DNA from: Mycobacterium lentiflavum
Lineage (GTDB): Bacteria; Actinomycetota; Actinomycetes; Mycobacteriales; Mycobacteriaceae
Assembly: GCF_022374895.2 (NCBI RefSeq)
Contig: NZ_CP092423.2
Location: 3,968,001 to 4,032,000 of the forward strand
Direction of reading: 5' to 3'
DNA length: 64,000 nt
A program made the position numbers and the translations under genes. A model generated the notes under the pieces. That model did not search any database. It was not told where the DNA came from and worked only from the letters and a program-made list of their open reading frames with translations. This document shows positions 45,239-54,491 of the stretch, piece by piece; within the stretch, counting starts at the first letter, position 1, and every line of letters starts with the position of its first letter.

Positions 45239-45442
45239 TTACCTGGGCGTCCCGTCGGTCTGACGCGCGCGCTGCATCAGTTCGATGCCTTTGCTGAGCA
45301 CGGCGTCCAGCGCCACCGCCGCGATGTAGGCGACCGCCAGCACGACGGGCATCACCACCATGGCCTGCAGCACGAAGGGAAGTCCGGAAATCCACAGCTC
45401 ATTTCCGTCCCACCAGTTGAGAAACCCGTTCACCCGGCTCAC
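45239..45442 (-). CDS. Small membrane protein, 67 residues (Rv2401A-like)
   Basis: GTG 45442 gives 67 residues: an amphipathic start (NGFLNWWDGNELW), one long membrane segment (LQAMVVMPVVLAVAYIAAVA) and a charged end. In M. tuberculosis a small membrane protein occupies the same interval. The wider frame up to 45925 is antisense to the FAD gene and is not real. Divergent from the monooxygenase by 46 bases. Confidence 0.7.
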   Translation of the reverse strand: MSRVNGFLNWWDGNELWISGLPFVLQAMVVMPVVLAVAYIAAVALDAVLSKGIELMQRARQTDGTPR

Positions 45443-45488
45443 ACTAGGCGTCCGAGCTGTGGAAACACCAATGTGGCAAGATCGGCGG

Positions 45489-46715
45489 GTGCCGGTCGCA
45501 TCCGAGAAAACCACTTGTGTCATCGCCGGCGGCGGTCCGGCCGGAATGGTGCTCGGCCTGCTGTTAGCGCGGGCCGGTGTACGAGTCACGGTGATGGAAA
45601 AACACGCCGACTTCTTGCGCGACTTCCGAGGCGACACCGTGCACGCAAGCACGCTACGCCTGCTCGACGAACTCGGTTTGGGTTCGCGCTTCACCCAGCT
45701 TCCGCATCGCCTGATCGACACCATCCACTTGCAGATGCAGGACCAACCGCTGAACCTCGACTTGTCCCGGCTTCCGGGTGCGCACCAGCACATCGCGCTG
45801 GTGCCGCAGTGGGACTTCCTGGAGATGTTGGCCACCGCGGCCGAGGCGGAACCCACTTTCCGGTTGCTGCGCAGCACCGAAGTGACCGGGGTGGTGCGCG
45901 ACGGCAACCGCGTCACCGGCGTCACCTATCGCGACTCCAACGGCGACAGCAAGCAAATGCGCGCCGTGCTGACGGTGGCCTGCGACGGGCGCGGGTCCAC
46001 GGTCCGCTCCGCGCTCGGATTCCAACCGCGGCGGTTCGGCGCCCCGATGGACGTGTGGTGGTTCCGGTTGCCCCGTCATGCCGACGACCGCAGCGGGCTT
46101 GCCGGCACGTTCGTGGCCGGGCACGGGATCATCATGATCGACCGCGGCGACTACTACCAGATCGCCTACATCATTCCCAAGGGCGCCGACGCCGACCTAC
46201 GACGCCAGGGCATCGAAGCGTTACACCGGGTGCTGGTGGATCTGGTGCCCTGGCTGGCCGACCGAGTCGGCACGCTGACGTCGTTCGATGACGTGAAACT
46301 GCTTGACGTGCAACTCAATCGGCTCCGCCGGTGGTACACCGACGGCGCCCTGTGCATCGGCGACGCCGCACATGCGATGTCACCGGTCGGCGGCGTCGGG
46401 ATCAACCTCGCCGTCGCCGACGCCGTCGCCACCGCGCGCCTGCTGGCCGATCCGCTGCGAGCCGGCCGGGTTTCCACCCTGGAGCTGTTACGGGTGCAGG
46501 TGCGCCGCTGGGTACCTACGGCGATCATCCAGGCGGTGCAACGGACGATCCACGCCCAAGTGGTCGCCGACGTGGTGGCCGGCAGCACTGCCGAAGCCCC
46601 CCGGGGCGTGCGACTGGCCGGCCGGCTGCCGTCGTTGCGGCGATTCGTTGCCTACCTCGTGGCGATCGGTCCACTGCCCGAGCACGCACCGAAATTTGCC
46701 CGGCCGAACGGGTAA
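45489..46715 (+). CDS. FAD-dependent monooxygenase, PHBH-type
   Basis: 408 residues from GTG 45489 (ATG 45471 possible). GGGPAGMVLGLLLARAG is the dinucleotide-binding fold at the N-terminus, CDGRGSTVR near 163 the DG motif and CIGDAAHAMSPVGGVGIN near 290 the GD motif of aromatic-hydroxylase-type flavoproteins. Probably hydroxylates an aromatic or quinone-like compound; substrate unknown. No signal peptide. Confidence 0.85.
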   Translation: MPVASEKTTCVIAGGGPAGMVLGLLLARAGVRVTVMEKHADFLRDFRGDTVHASTLRLLDELGLGSRFTQLPHRLIDTIHLQMQDQPLNLDLSRLPGAHQHIALVPQWDFLEMLATAAEAEPTFRLLRSTEVTGVVRDGNRVTGVTYRDSNGDSKQMRAVLTVACDGRGSTVRSALGFQPRRFGAPMDVWWFRLPRHADDRSGLAGTFVAGHGIIMIDRGDYYQIAYIIPKGADADLRRQGIEALHRVLVDLVPWLADRVGTLTSFDDVKLLDVQLNRLRRWYTDGALCIGDAAHAMSPVGGVGINLAVADAVATARLLADPLRAGRVSTLELLRVQVRRWVPTAIIQAVQRTIHAQVVADVVAGSTAEAPRGVRLAGRLPSLRRFVAYLVAIGPLPEHAPKFARPNG

Positions 46716-46791
46716 TCCGCCGACCGTGGCTGCACCGCGGCCGCCGGACAAAAAATGGACGGCAAGCGGTTCGACAGATGATGATGTCGAG

Positions 46792-48831
46792 ATGGTCATG
46801 CACGCCGAACCCGCCGACCAGCCCGCCAACGGGGAGCCCGAGCAGGCGTTGGGGTCCGCGCGCCAATCAGCGCTGGCCTCGCCGCTCGACTTCAGCGCCT
46901 CGGCCCCGTTCACCTCCAGCAGCGCGCTGCGCAACCCATTTCCGCCGATCGCCGACTACGCCTTCTTGTCCGACTGGGAAACGACGTGCCTGATCTCCCC
47001 CGCCGGTTCGGTCGAGTGGCTGTGCGTGCCCCGGCCGGACTCGCCGAGCGTGTTCGGCGCGATCCTGGACCGCAGCGCCGGCCATTTCCGGCTCGGCCCG
47101 TACGGCGTCTCGGTGCCCTCGGCCCGCCGGTACCTGCCCGGCAGCCTGATCATGGAGACCACGTGGCAGACCCATACCGGCTGGCTGATCGTGCGCGACG
47201 CGCTGGTGATGGGTCCCTGGCACGACATCGAGCGCCGGTCGAAGACCCACCGCCGTACGCCGATGGACTGGGATGCCGAGCACATCCTGCTGCGCACGGT
47301 GCGCTGCGTCAGCGGCACCGTCGAGTTAGTGATGAGCTGCGAACCGGCGTTCGACTACCACCGCATCGGCCCCGCGTGGGAGTACTCCGCCCACGCCTAC
47401 GGCGAGGCGCTCGCTCGCGCCAGCAAGCAACCCGACGACCATCCGCAGCTGCGCCTGACCAGCAACCTGAACATCGGGCTGGAGGGCCGCGAAGCGCGGG
47501 CACGCACCCGAATGAAGGAGGGTGACGACGTGTTCGTCGCCCTCAGCTGGACCAAGCACCCGGCGCCGCAGACATTCGAAGAAGCCGCCGACAAAATGTG
47601 GCAGACCACCGAGTGCTGGCGGCAGTGGATCAACATCGGCAACTTCCCCGACCATCCGTGGCGGGCCTATCTGCAGCGCAGCGCGCTCACTCTGAAGGGC
47701 TTGACCTACTCCCCCACCGGCGCGCTGCTGGCCGCCAGCACCACTTCGCTGCCGGAGACCCCGCAGGGTGAGCGCAACTGGGACTACCGCTACGCGTGGA
47801 TCCGCGACTCGACCTTCGCGTTGTGGGGCCTGTACACGCTGGGCCTGGATCGTGAGGCCGACGACTTCTTCGCGTTCATCGCCGACGTGTCCGGCGCCAA
47901 CAACAACGAGCGTCATCCGCTGCAGGTGATGTACGGAGTCGGTGGCGAGCGCAGCCTGGTCGAAGAGGAACTGAACCATCTTTCGGGTTACGACCACGCG
48001 CGGCCGGTGCGGATCGGCAACGGCGCCTATGACCAGATCCAGCACGACATTTGGGGCTCGATACTGGATTCGTTCTATCTGCACGCCAAGTCACGCGAAC
48101 AGGTTCCCGAGACGTTGTGGCCGGTGCTCAAGAAGCAGGTGGAAGAGGCGATCGCGCACTGGCGCGAGCCCGATCGCGGCATCTGGGAAGTGCGCGGGGA
48201 GCCGCAGCACTTCACGTCGTCGAAGGTCATGTGCTGGGTGGCACTCGACCGCGGATCCAAACTGGCCGAGCGGCAGGGCGAGAAGAGCTATGCCCAGCAG
48301 TGGCGGGTCATCGCCGAGGAGATCAAGGCCGACATTCTCAAGAACGGCGTGGACTCCCGCGGTGTGTTCACCCAGCGCTACGGCAGTGACGCGCTGGATG
48401 CCTCGCTGCTGCTGGTGGTGCTGACGCGATTCCTGCCGCCCGATGACCCGCGGGTACGCAACACGGTGCTGGCCATCGCCAACGAACTCACCGAGGAAGG
48501 CCTGGTGCTGCGCTACCGGGTCGAGCAGACCGACGACGGGCTGTCCGGAGAGGAAGGCACGTTCACGATTTGCTCGTTCTGGCTGGTGTCCGCACTGGTC
48601 GAGATCGGCGAGGTGGCCAGGGCCAAGCGGTTGTGCGAGCGGCTGCTGTCCTACGCCAGTTCGCTGCATCTCTACGCCGAGGAGATCGAACCGCGCACCG
48701 GCCGGCACCTGGGCAACTTCCCACAAGCGTTCACCCATCTGGCGCTGATCAACGCGGTCGTACACGTGATTCGCGCCGAGGAGGAGTCCGACGGCTCCGG
48801 GATGTTCCAGCCCGCCAACGCGCCCATGTAG
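46792..48831 (+). CDS. GH15 trehalase (Rv2402-like)
   Basis: 679 residues, glycoside hydrolase family 15. Motifs: NWDYRYAWIRDSTF near 328, GIWEVRGEPQHF near 463 with the probable general acid Glu, and EEGTFTICSFW near 587 with the second catalytic Glu. The mycobacterial orthologue is reported to be a trehalase, splitting trehalose to glucose. The first ~40 residues are low-complexity, so the true start may be later than ATG 46792. Confidence 0.85.
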   Translation: MVMHAEPADQPANGEPEQALGSARQSALASPLDFSASAPFTSSSALRNPFPPIADYAFLSDWETTCLISPAGSVEWLCVPRPDSPSVFGAILDRSAGHFRLGPYGVSVPSARRYLPGSLIMETTWQTHTGWLIVRDALVMGPWHDIERRSKTHRRTPMDWDAEHILLRTVRCVSGTVELVMSCEPAFDYHRIGPAWEYSAHAYGEALARASKQPDDHPQLRLTSNLNIGLEGREARARTRMKEGDDVFVALSWTKHPAPQTFEEAADKMWQTTECWRQWINIGNFPDHPWRAYLQRSALTLKGLTYSPTGALLAASTTSLPETPQGERNWDYRYAWIRDSTFALWGLYTLGLDREADDFFAFIADVSGANNNERHPLQVMYGVGGERSLVEEELNHLSGYDHARPVRIGNGAYDQIQHDIWGSILDSFYLHAKSREQVPETLWPVLKKQVEEAIAHWREPDRGIWEVRGEPQHFTSSKVMCWVALDRGSKLAERQGEKSYAQQWRVIAEEIKADILKNGVDSRGVFTQRYGSDALDASLLLVVLTRFLPPDDPRVRNTVLAIANELTEEGLVLRYRVEQTDDGLSGEEGTFTICSFWLVSALVEIGEVARAKRLCERLLSYASSLHLYAEEIEPRTGRHLGNFPQAFTHLALINAVVHVIRAEEESDGSGMFQPANAPM

Positions 48832-48880
48832 CGAAAGTCATTACTCAGCAAGGTAATACACTCGACACGATGGGCGGGCG

Positions 48881-49462
48881 ATGAGCGCGGCGATAAAGAC
48901 GGTGGCCCTGGCGTGCGCGACGATCGCGTGGCTGACCGGGTGTGGCGCTGATAGTGGCGACTCGACCGCGACGTCCAGCTCGGCGACAACCAGCAAGCCG
49001 CACTCCAACTGGACGCGTCCGGCCGCACCGCCCGACCCGCAGACGTTACTGCACGCGGGATCGGTTGCGGTGGCGGCGGTTCCGAATGGCACGCTGACGT
49101 TGATCAGATCCCAAGAGACCGGATCGTGGCGGGTCTTGGTGGCCACGAACGACGGAACGAACCAATCGATGGATGTGTCCGACGACGGCGTCACCCTGAT
49201 GGTCGGTCCGACGCCGGCGAACCAGAGCGACTCCGACAAAGCCCAAACCCGCGCTCGGGTGCAGGCCGCGAAGATGGATTACCGTGCCGCGGCGGAAAAA
49301 ATTCTGGCAACCATCGCGGGCGCCTCGATCAGCGAGCTGAGCCTGGGCGACAGCAACGGCACCACCGCGTGGCAAGCCGTGGCCTGGGACAGCTACATCG
49401 TCGAGCACCGGGTCACGATCGACGCGGTGTCCGGCGTCGTGATCGCCAATAAACAGGTGTAG
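48881..49462 (+). CDS. Putative lipoprotein with PepSY-like domain
   Basis: 193 residues. Signal peptide with lipobox AWLTGC (Cys21), a Ser/Thr linker, then a region with AAAEKILATIAGASISELSL and WDSYIVEHRVTIDAVSGVVI, resembling a PepSY fold (helix plus strands). Anchored outside the membrane. It is not LppR, which lies on the other strand in relatives. A TACACT box upstream (48857-48862) suggests its own promoter. Confidence 0.7.
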   Translation: MSAAIKTVALACATIAWLTGCGADSGDSTATSSSATTSKPHSNWTRPAAPPDPQTLLHAGSVAVAAVPNGTLTLIRSQETGSWRVLVATNDGTNQSMDVSDDGVTLMVGPTPANQSDSDKAQTRARVQAAKMDYRAAAEKILATIAGASISELSLGDSNGTTAWQAVAWDSYIVEHRVTIDAVSGVVIANKQV

Positions 49463-49528
49463 AACGGCCTCGAGGGCTTGCGTTCTCGGTGAGCACTCGA
49501 AACAGTTGCCACGACAACGAGATCCGCG

Positions 49529-49777
49529 TCAGGTTAACCGGCTTCTGACATGGAAGAGGGCGAGGTCGACGCCCTGCTTCTTCGCAAGATCACCCTCGAG
49601 TTGGAGTCTGGACGAGACCTGTTCCAGCTCGTCGAGTAATCCTTCGACTTTGCCGCGTTGAGTGCGTTCGGTGCGGGTGGTGCCTCCGAGGAGTGTGGTG
49701 AGGGAACGCCAGCCCCGCTCCGTGGTGACCACTGTCACAATGTAGGCGGCGATCCCGATCAGAATCCCGTACCTCAT
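49529..49777 (-). CDS. Small membrane-anchored helical protein, 82 residues
   Basis: ATG 49777 overlaps the stop of the preceding 69-residue gene (ATGA). One N-terminal helix (YGILIGIAAYIVTVVTTERG) followed by a charged, probably coiled region (GKVEGLLDELEQVSSRLQLE). Family not recognised. With its partner it occupies the place where the rest of lppR would be. Could be an anti-sigma-like or toxin-antitoxin-like pair, but no motif supports either. Confidence 0.5.
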   Translation of the reverse strand: MRYGILIGIAAYIVTVVTTERGWRSLTTLLGGTTRTERTQRGKVEGLLDELEQVSSRLQLEGDLAKKQGVDLALFHVRSRLT

Positions 49778-49983
49778 CGTTGCGCTTCCCGAGCTTCTTG
49801 CGCTTCTCGTTTGAGCCGCAGATAGCGGTGCAGCAGAGTATGCGATGCGTCGAGGCTTTTCCACGCCTCGTAAAGATGCTCACTTTCAGGGTGCCTTCCG
49901 GCCAGGTCTCGAGCTTGCTTGGCGGCCGGTGTCACCTTGTCCAGCAGGCAACGAACCTCAACCTCAACCTCAACATCAGTCAT
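49774..49983 (-). CDS. Small soluble helical protein, 69 residues
   Basis: Starts MTDVEVEVEVRC, where VE pairs come from three exact CCTCAA units (49956-49973), then a charged helical region (HLYEAWKSLDASHTLLHRYL) ending RLKREAQEAREAQR. Translationally coupled to the membrane protein downstream. Family not recognised; role unknown. Confidence 0.5.
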   Translation of the reverse strand: MTDVEVEVEVRCLLDKVTPAAKQARDLAGRHPESEHLYEAWKSLDASHTLLHRYLRLKREAQEAREAQR

Positions 49984-50260
49984 GCTGTCCCCCAGGATGT
50001 GGTCGATACTTCCTCAACTCGCACCCATATACCCAAGAGGCGGCAGGAAAACTCCCGGCCAGCCGGGAGTTCACCGATCTCGAACGACATGTGGTCGCCA
50101 CAGCGAACCCCTTGAGCAAATCCCCGGCCGTCGGCGACCTTCTCGAACGCCGATGACGCGGGGCGCGTAGAGCGGGAACGGCCCGCCTGAGCGACGGTCT
50201 AGATACTCGGTGAGCGTCAGCTGGCGACGACGGATGACGCCCGTGACATCTCGGTGTCGA

Positions 50261-50365
50261 TCACCTTAATTTCTGCTGGGCGTTGACATGGCTGATCGCC
50301 GAAGTACACCCGGTGGTCAGCAAGACAGCTGTCAGCGGCGCCACGATGCACCACCGGCTGCTCAT
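50261..50365 (-). pseudogene. lppR: lppR remnant, signal peptide only
   Basis: ATG 50365 overlaps the lepA stop (ATGA), as a co-translated gene would. It reads a complete lipoprotein signal (MSSRWCIVAPLTAVLLTTGC) and stops 14 codons later. M. tuberculosis lppR (Rv2403c, about 250 residues) sits exactly downstream of lepA. The rest of the gene is not found in the next 500 bases, so it has been cut short. Confidence 0.65.
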
Positions 50366-52308
50366 TTCTTGGCTTTGTCCCCCGCGGCGTCGGTGGACAG
50401 CGCCGCCACAAACGCCTCCTGCGGGACATCCACGCGCCCAATGGTTTTCATCCGCTTCTTGCCTTCCTTCTGCTTTTCCAGAAGTTTGCGCTTGCGGGTG
50501 ATGTCTCCCCCATAGCACTTGGAGAGCACGTCTTTGCGAATCGCGCGGATGTTCTCGCGCGCAATGATTTTCGATCCGATGGCGGCCTGCACCGGCACCT
50601 CGAACTGCTGGCGCGGAATCAGCTCTTTGAGCTTGGTGGTCATCTTGTTTCCATAAGCGAACGCCGAATCCTTGTGCACGATCGCGGAAAACGCGTCTAC
50701 CGCCTCGCCTTGCAGCAAGATGTCGACCTTGACCAACGACGCCTCCTGCTCACCGGCCTCTTCGTAATCCAGGCTGGCGTAGCCGCGGGTGCGCGACTTT
50801 AGCGAGTCGAAGAAGTCGAAGATGATCTCGCCCAACGGCATCGTGTAACGCAGTTCGACGCGCTCCGGTGACAGGTAGTCCATGCCGCCCAGCTCCCCGC
50901 GGCGCGACTGGCAGAGCTCCATGATGGTGCCGATGAACTCGCTGGGCGCGATGACGGTGGTCTTGACCACCGGCTCGTACACCTCGCGGACCTTTCCTTC
51001 GGGCCAGTCCGACGGGTTGGTCACCACGATCTCGCTGTCATCCTCTTTGATCACCCGGTACACGACGTTGGGCGACGTCGAGATGAGATCCAAATCGAAC
51101 TCGCGCTCCAAGCGTTCGCGGGTGATCTCCATGTGCAGCAAACCCAAAAAGCCACAACGGAATCCGAAGCCCAGTGCCACCGACGTCTCCGGTTCGTAGG
51201 TCAGGGCGGCGTCGTTGAGTTGCAGCTTCTCCAGGGCATCGCGCAGATCCGGGTAATCCGACCCGTCCACCGGGTACAGCCCCGAGTAGACCATTGGCTT
51301 GGGTTCGCGATACCCGGTGAGCGCTTCTTTGGCGCCGTGGCGGGCCGTCGTCACGGTGTCACCGACCTTCGACTGGCGAACGTCCTTGACGCCGGTGATC
51401 AGGTAGCCCACCTCCCCGACCCCCAGGCCCGCGCTGGGCTTGGGTTCGGGCGAGACGATGCCGACCTCGAGCAGCTCGTGGGTGGCACCGGTGGACATCA
51501 TCGCGATGCGCTCGCGGGGCGTGATCTTGCCGTCCACCACGCGGACGTAGGTGACCACGCCGCGGTAAATGTCGTAGACGGAGTCGAAGATCATCGCGCG
51601 CAGCGGCGCGTCGGCGTCACCCTGCGGCGGCGGCACCTCGCGCACCAGGTGGTCGAGCAAGTCGGCCACGCCCTCGCCGGTCTTGCCGGAGACCCGCAGT
51701 ACGTCGCCGGGTTCGCAGCCGATGATGTGTGCGATCTCGCCGGCATAGCGGTCCGGGTCGGCGGCCGGGAGGTCGATCTTGTTGAGCACCGGGATGATGT
51801 GCAGGTCGCGGTCCAGCGCCAGGTAGAGGTTTGCCAGGGTCTGGGCCTCGATGCCCTGTGCCGCGTCGACCAACAGCACCGCGCCCTCGCACGCCTCCAG
51901 CGCGCGGGACACCTCGTAGGTGAAGTCGACGTGGCCCGGGGTGTCGATCAGGTGCAGGACGTAGTCGGTGCCGTCGAGCTTCCAGGGCAGCCGGACGTTC
52001 TGCGCCTTGATGGTGATGCCGCGTTCCCGCTCGATGTCCATCCGGTCCAGGTACTGCGCACGCATGGACCGCTCGTCGACGACGCCGGTGAGCTGAAGCA
52101 TCCGGTCGGCCAGGGTGGACTTGCCATGGTCGATGTGAGCGATGATGCAGAAGTTCCTGATCTGCGCCGGCGCGGTGAAGGTCTGGTCGGCGAAACTGCT
52201 GATGGGGATCTCCTGGCGGGTGCTGTTGATGCTGGTTGACCGGCGGTTCGCGGGTACGTCCAGGGTATCTATGCGAGCTGGTCGGGACACACTCGGACAC
52301 AGTCGCAC
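50362..52308 (-). CDS. lepA: Elongation factor 4 (LepA)
   Basis: 648 residues (homologue ~653). Ribosome-binding GTPase that back-translocates stalled ribosomes. G motifs: AHIDHGKST near 60, RGITI near 96, DTPGHVDF near 122, NKID near 177; C-terminal GGDITRKRKLLEKQKEGKKR is the LepA tail. The GTG start at 52308 gives a mycobacterial N-terminal extension. Divergent from the PemK-like gene with only 26 bases between starts, so the promoters overlap. Confidence 0.95.
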   Translation of the reverse strand: MRLCPSVSRPARIDTLDVPANRRSTSINSTRQEIPISSFADQTFTAPAQIRNFCIIAHIDHGKSTLADRMLQLTGVVDERSMRAQYLDRMDIERERGITIKAQNVRLPWKLDGTDYVLHLIDTPGHVDFTYEVSRALEACEGAVLLVDAAQGIEAQTLANLYLALDRDLHIIPVLNKIDLPAADPDRYAGEIAHIIGCEPGDVLRVSGKTGEGVADLLDHLVREVPPPQGDADAPLRAMIFDSVYDIYRGVVTYVRVVDGKITPRERIAMMSTGATHELLEVGIVSPEPKPSAGLGVGEVGYLITGVKDVRQSKVGDTVTTARHGAKEALTGYREPKPMVYSGLYPVDGSDYPDLRDALEKLQLNDAALTYEPETSVALGFGFRCGFLGLLHMEITRERLEREFDLDLISTSPNVVYRVIKEDDSEIVVTNPSDWPEGKVREVYEPVVKTTVIAPSEFIGTIMELCQSRRGELGGMDYLSPERVELRYTMPLGEIIFDFFDSLKSRTRGYASLDYEEAGEQEASLVKVDILLQGEAVDAFSAIVHKDSAFAYGNKMTTKLKELIPRQQFEVPVQAAIGSKIIARENIRAIRKDVLSKCYGGDITRKRKLLEKQKEGKKRMKTIGRVDVPQEAFVAALSTDAAGDKAKK

Positions 52309-52323
52309 CCGTCCCCGACGACT

Positions 52324-52329
52324 ATGCTG
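52324..52329 (+). promoter_or_regulatory. -10 box of a leaderless promoter
   Basis: TATGCT five bases upstream of ATG 52335 fits the mycobacterial TANNNT -10 element with transcription starting at the start codon. Confidence 0.5.
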
Positions 52330-52334
52330 CGACT

Positions 52335-52937
52335 ATGGCGTCCAGCCGGAAATCGCAGTGGAAGACCTTCCAGCGGTTTGCCCAGAACGTCGTCGTCTAC
52401 GGGGTTCCGCGATTCATCCAGCAGGTTCAGACCGCGCACGCGGTCTACCGCGAGATAGAGCAAGTCGTCAAAACCACCGCGAACGCGCGGGCCTCCAGCG
52501 GCGACTCGCAGGCGACGTCGATCACCGCGGGCCGGCCGGTGACCAGCGACAGCTTTCCGACCGCGCAACGGGCCCGCAAAGTGGTGTACGCCCCGGACCT
52601 GGACGGGCGAGCCGATCCCGGGGAGATCGTCTGGACGTGGGTGGCCTACGAGGACGACCCCACCCAAGGCAAGGACCGCCCGGTCCTCGTCGTCGGCCGC
52701 GACCGCAGCGTCCTGCTCGGACTCATGCTGTCCAGCCAGGCGCGCTGTGCCTCCGACCCGGATTGGGTCGGGATCGGCGCCGGCGACTGGGATTACGAGG
52801 GCAGGGAGAGCTGGGTGCGGCTGGATCGGGTGCTCGACGTGCCCGAAGAGGGCATTCGCCGTGAGGGCGCGATCCTGAAACGCGAGGTCTTCGACGTGGT
52901 GGCCGCGCGCCTGCGTACCGACTACGCCTGGCGCTGA
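52335..52937 (+). CDS. PemK/MazF-like protein (Rv2405-like)
   Basis: 200 residues. The C-terminal ~115 residues (GEIVWTWVAYEDDP near 97, KDRPVLVVGRDRS near 116) have the PemK/MazF beta-barrel pattern of type II toxin RNases; the N-terminal ~85 residues are an extra helical segment. No antitoxin gene is adjacent, so a toxin role is doubtful. It occupies the Rv2405 position next to lepA. Confidence 0.75.
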   Translation: MASSRKSQWKTFQRFAQNVVVYGVPRFIQQVQTAHAVYREIEQVVKTTANARASSGDSQATSITAGRPVTSDSFPTAQRARKVVYAPDLDGRADPGEIVWTWVAYEDDPTQGKDRPVLVVGRDRSVLLGLMLSSQARCASDPDWVGIGAGDWDYEGRESWVRLDRVLDVPEEGIRREGAILKREVFDVVAARLRTDYAWR

Positions 52938-53020
52938 TCAGTCCGGTCCGCCCAGCGTGCAACCACCGCCAAGAATCGGCGGAACTTTCGCACTGAGAGC
53001 ACGCTCGGCGAGACGCGCGC

Positions 53021-53449
53021 TCAGCCCTGGGTGATGTAGGACTGCAGCTGCTGCTGTTCGGCCTGGAGCTCTTCCATGCGCGTCTTGACGACGTCCCCGA
53101 TGCTGACGATGCCGATCAGCTTCTTGCCGTCGAGCACGGGCACGTGACGCACCCGGTTCTTGGTCATCAGCACGCTGACCTCGTCGACCGTGTCGGACTT
53201 GGTGCACGTCGCAACGGTCGCGGTCATGATCTTGGAGATCGGGCGGGTGAGCATGCTGGGGCCATGCGCGTGCAGTTGGCGCACGACGTCGCGCTCGGAC
53301 ACGATGCCGACCACTCCCTCATCGCCGACCACCACCATGGCGCCGATGTTTTGCTCGGCGAGGCCGGCGAGCAATTCCCGAACCGTCGCGTCGGGATTGA
53401 TCGTGGTGACCGCCGCGCCCTTGTTCCGCAAAACGTCCGCTATCCGCAT
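53021..53449 (-). CDS. Tandem CBS-domain protein (Rv2406c-like)
   Basis: 142 residues. Two CBS domains: one with GAMVVVGDEGVVGIVSERDV near 37-56, one with VRHVPVLDGKKLIGIVSIGD near 99-118. Such stand-alone pairs bind adenine nucleotides and act as sensors; targets unknown. ATG 53449 follows GGAGG. The C-terminal QAEQQQLQSYI is helical. Confidence 0.88.
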   Translation of the reverse strand: MRIADVLRNKGAAVTTINPDATVRELLAGLAEQNIGAMVVVGDEGVVGIVSERDVVRQLHAHGPSMLTRPISKIMTATVATCTKSDTVDEVSVLMTKNRVRHVPVLDGKKLIGIVSIGDVVKTRMEELQAEQQQLQSYITQG

Positions 53450-53646
53450 CAAGCCTCCAGCTGGTTGTGATCTGCTTCACATAGGCTACGGCTATCTCGC
53501 GCGGCGGGAAAGCCAACGCGAAAACCGGCCGCCGATCAGCGATCGAACCCGCGGATCCGCGGGCAAACGCGTGTCTGACAACGGCCGATCCCATTGTTCA
53601 ACTGAATGGGCCACAATCCGCCGACGCGTCTTGAAGGATGAGGGCC

Positions 53647-54489
53647 ATGATCGAGATCACCCTGTTGGGCACCGGCAGTCCTATACCCGACCCGAACCGT
53701 GCGGGACCGGCGACGCTGGTGCGGGCCGGTGGACAGGTGTTCCTGGTGGATTGCGGGCGCGGCGTCCTACAGCGCGCGGCGGCCGTCGGCGTGGGCGCCG
53801 CGGGGTTGTCGGCCCTGCTGCTCACCCACCTGCACAGCGACCACATCGGCGATCTCGGCGACCTGCTGATCACGCGGTGGATCACCACGTTCACGCCCGA
53901 CCCGGCGCCGTTCCCGATCATCGGGCCGCCCGGCACCGCGGAGACGGTCGAGGCGACGCTGAAGGCGTTCGGCCACGACATCGGTTACCGGATCGCCCAT
54001 CACGACGACCTGAACACGCCGCCGGCGATCGAGGTACACGAGTACACCGAGGGCCCGGTGTGGGACCGCGATGGCGTCTCGATTCGAGTGGCTCCCACCG
54101 ACCACCGGCCGGTCGCGCCGACCATCGGGTTCCGGGTCGACGCCGATGGCGCCTCGGTGGTGCTGGCCGGGGACACGGTGCCGTGTGCGAGTCTGGACGA
54201 GCTGGCGGCCGGGGCAGGCGCGTTGGTGCACACCGTGATCCGTAAGGACATCGTCACCCAGATCCCGCAGCAGCGGCTGCAGGACATCTGCGACTACCAC
54301 TCGTCGGTCGAAGAGGCCGCGGCCACCGCAGCCCGCGCGGGGGTCGGCACGCTGGTCATGACGCACTATGTGCCGGCGCTGCTGCCGGGACAAGAAGAAC
54401 AGTGGCGGACGCTGGCCGCCCAGGAATTCGGCGGGCGCATCGAGCTCGGCGACGACTTGCACCGGGTCGAAGTCGCGCCGCGCCCGTAG
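53647..54489 (+). CDS. rnz: Ribonuclease Z / metallo-beta-lactamase-fold hydrolase (Rv2407-like)
   Basis: 280 residues. LLGTGSPIPDPNRAG at the N-terminus and THLHSDHIGDL near 63 (the HxHxDH zinc motif), then TDHRP near 147, LAGDT near 175 and MTHYVPA near 238. These fit RNase Z-type enzymes that trim tRNA 3' ends, though a general MBL-fold hydrolase is possible. The glycosyltransferase starts two bases after its stop. Confidence 0.85.
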   Translation: MIEITLLGTGSPIPDPNRAGPATLVRAGGQVFLVDCGRGVLQRAAAVGVGAAGLSALLLTHLHSDHIGDLGDLLITRWITTFTPDPAPFPIIGPPGTAETVEATLKAFGHDIGYRIAHHDDLNTPPAIEVHEYTEGPVWDRDGVSIRVAPTDHRPVAPTIGFRVDADGASVVLAGDTVPCASLDELAAGAGALVHTVIRKDIVTQIPQQRLQDICDYHSSVEEAAATAARAGVGTLVMTHYVPALLPGQEEQWRTLAAQEFGGRIELGDDLHRVEVAPRP

Positions 54490-54491
54490 CC

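Noticed and set aside
45443..45925. Long N-terminal extension of the 67-residue membrane protein
   Set aside because: Antisense to the FAD monooxygenase, whose motifs are convincing.
49956..49973. Hexamer CCTCAA x3 as a phase-variable repeat
   Set aside because: Only three in-frame units; length changes would not shift the frame, so no switch is supported.
52335..52937. Toxin-antitoxin locus at the PemK-like gene
   Set aside because: No small antitoxin frame on either side; the arrangement is the conserved lepA-Rv2405 divergence.
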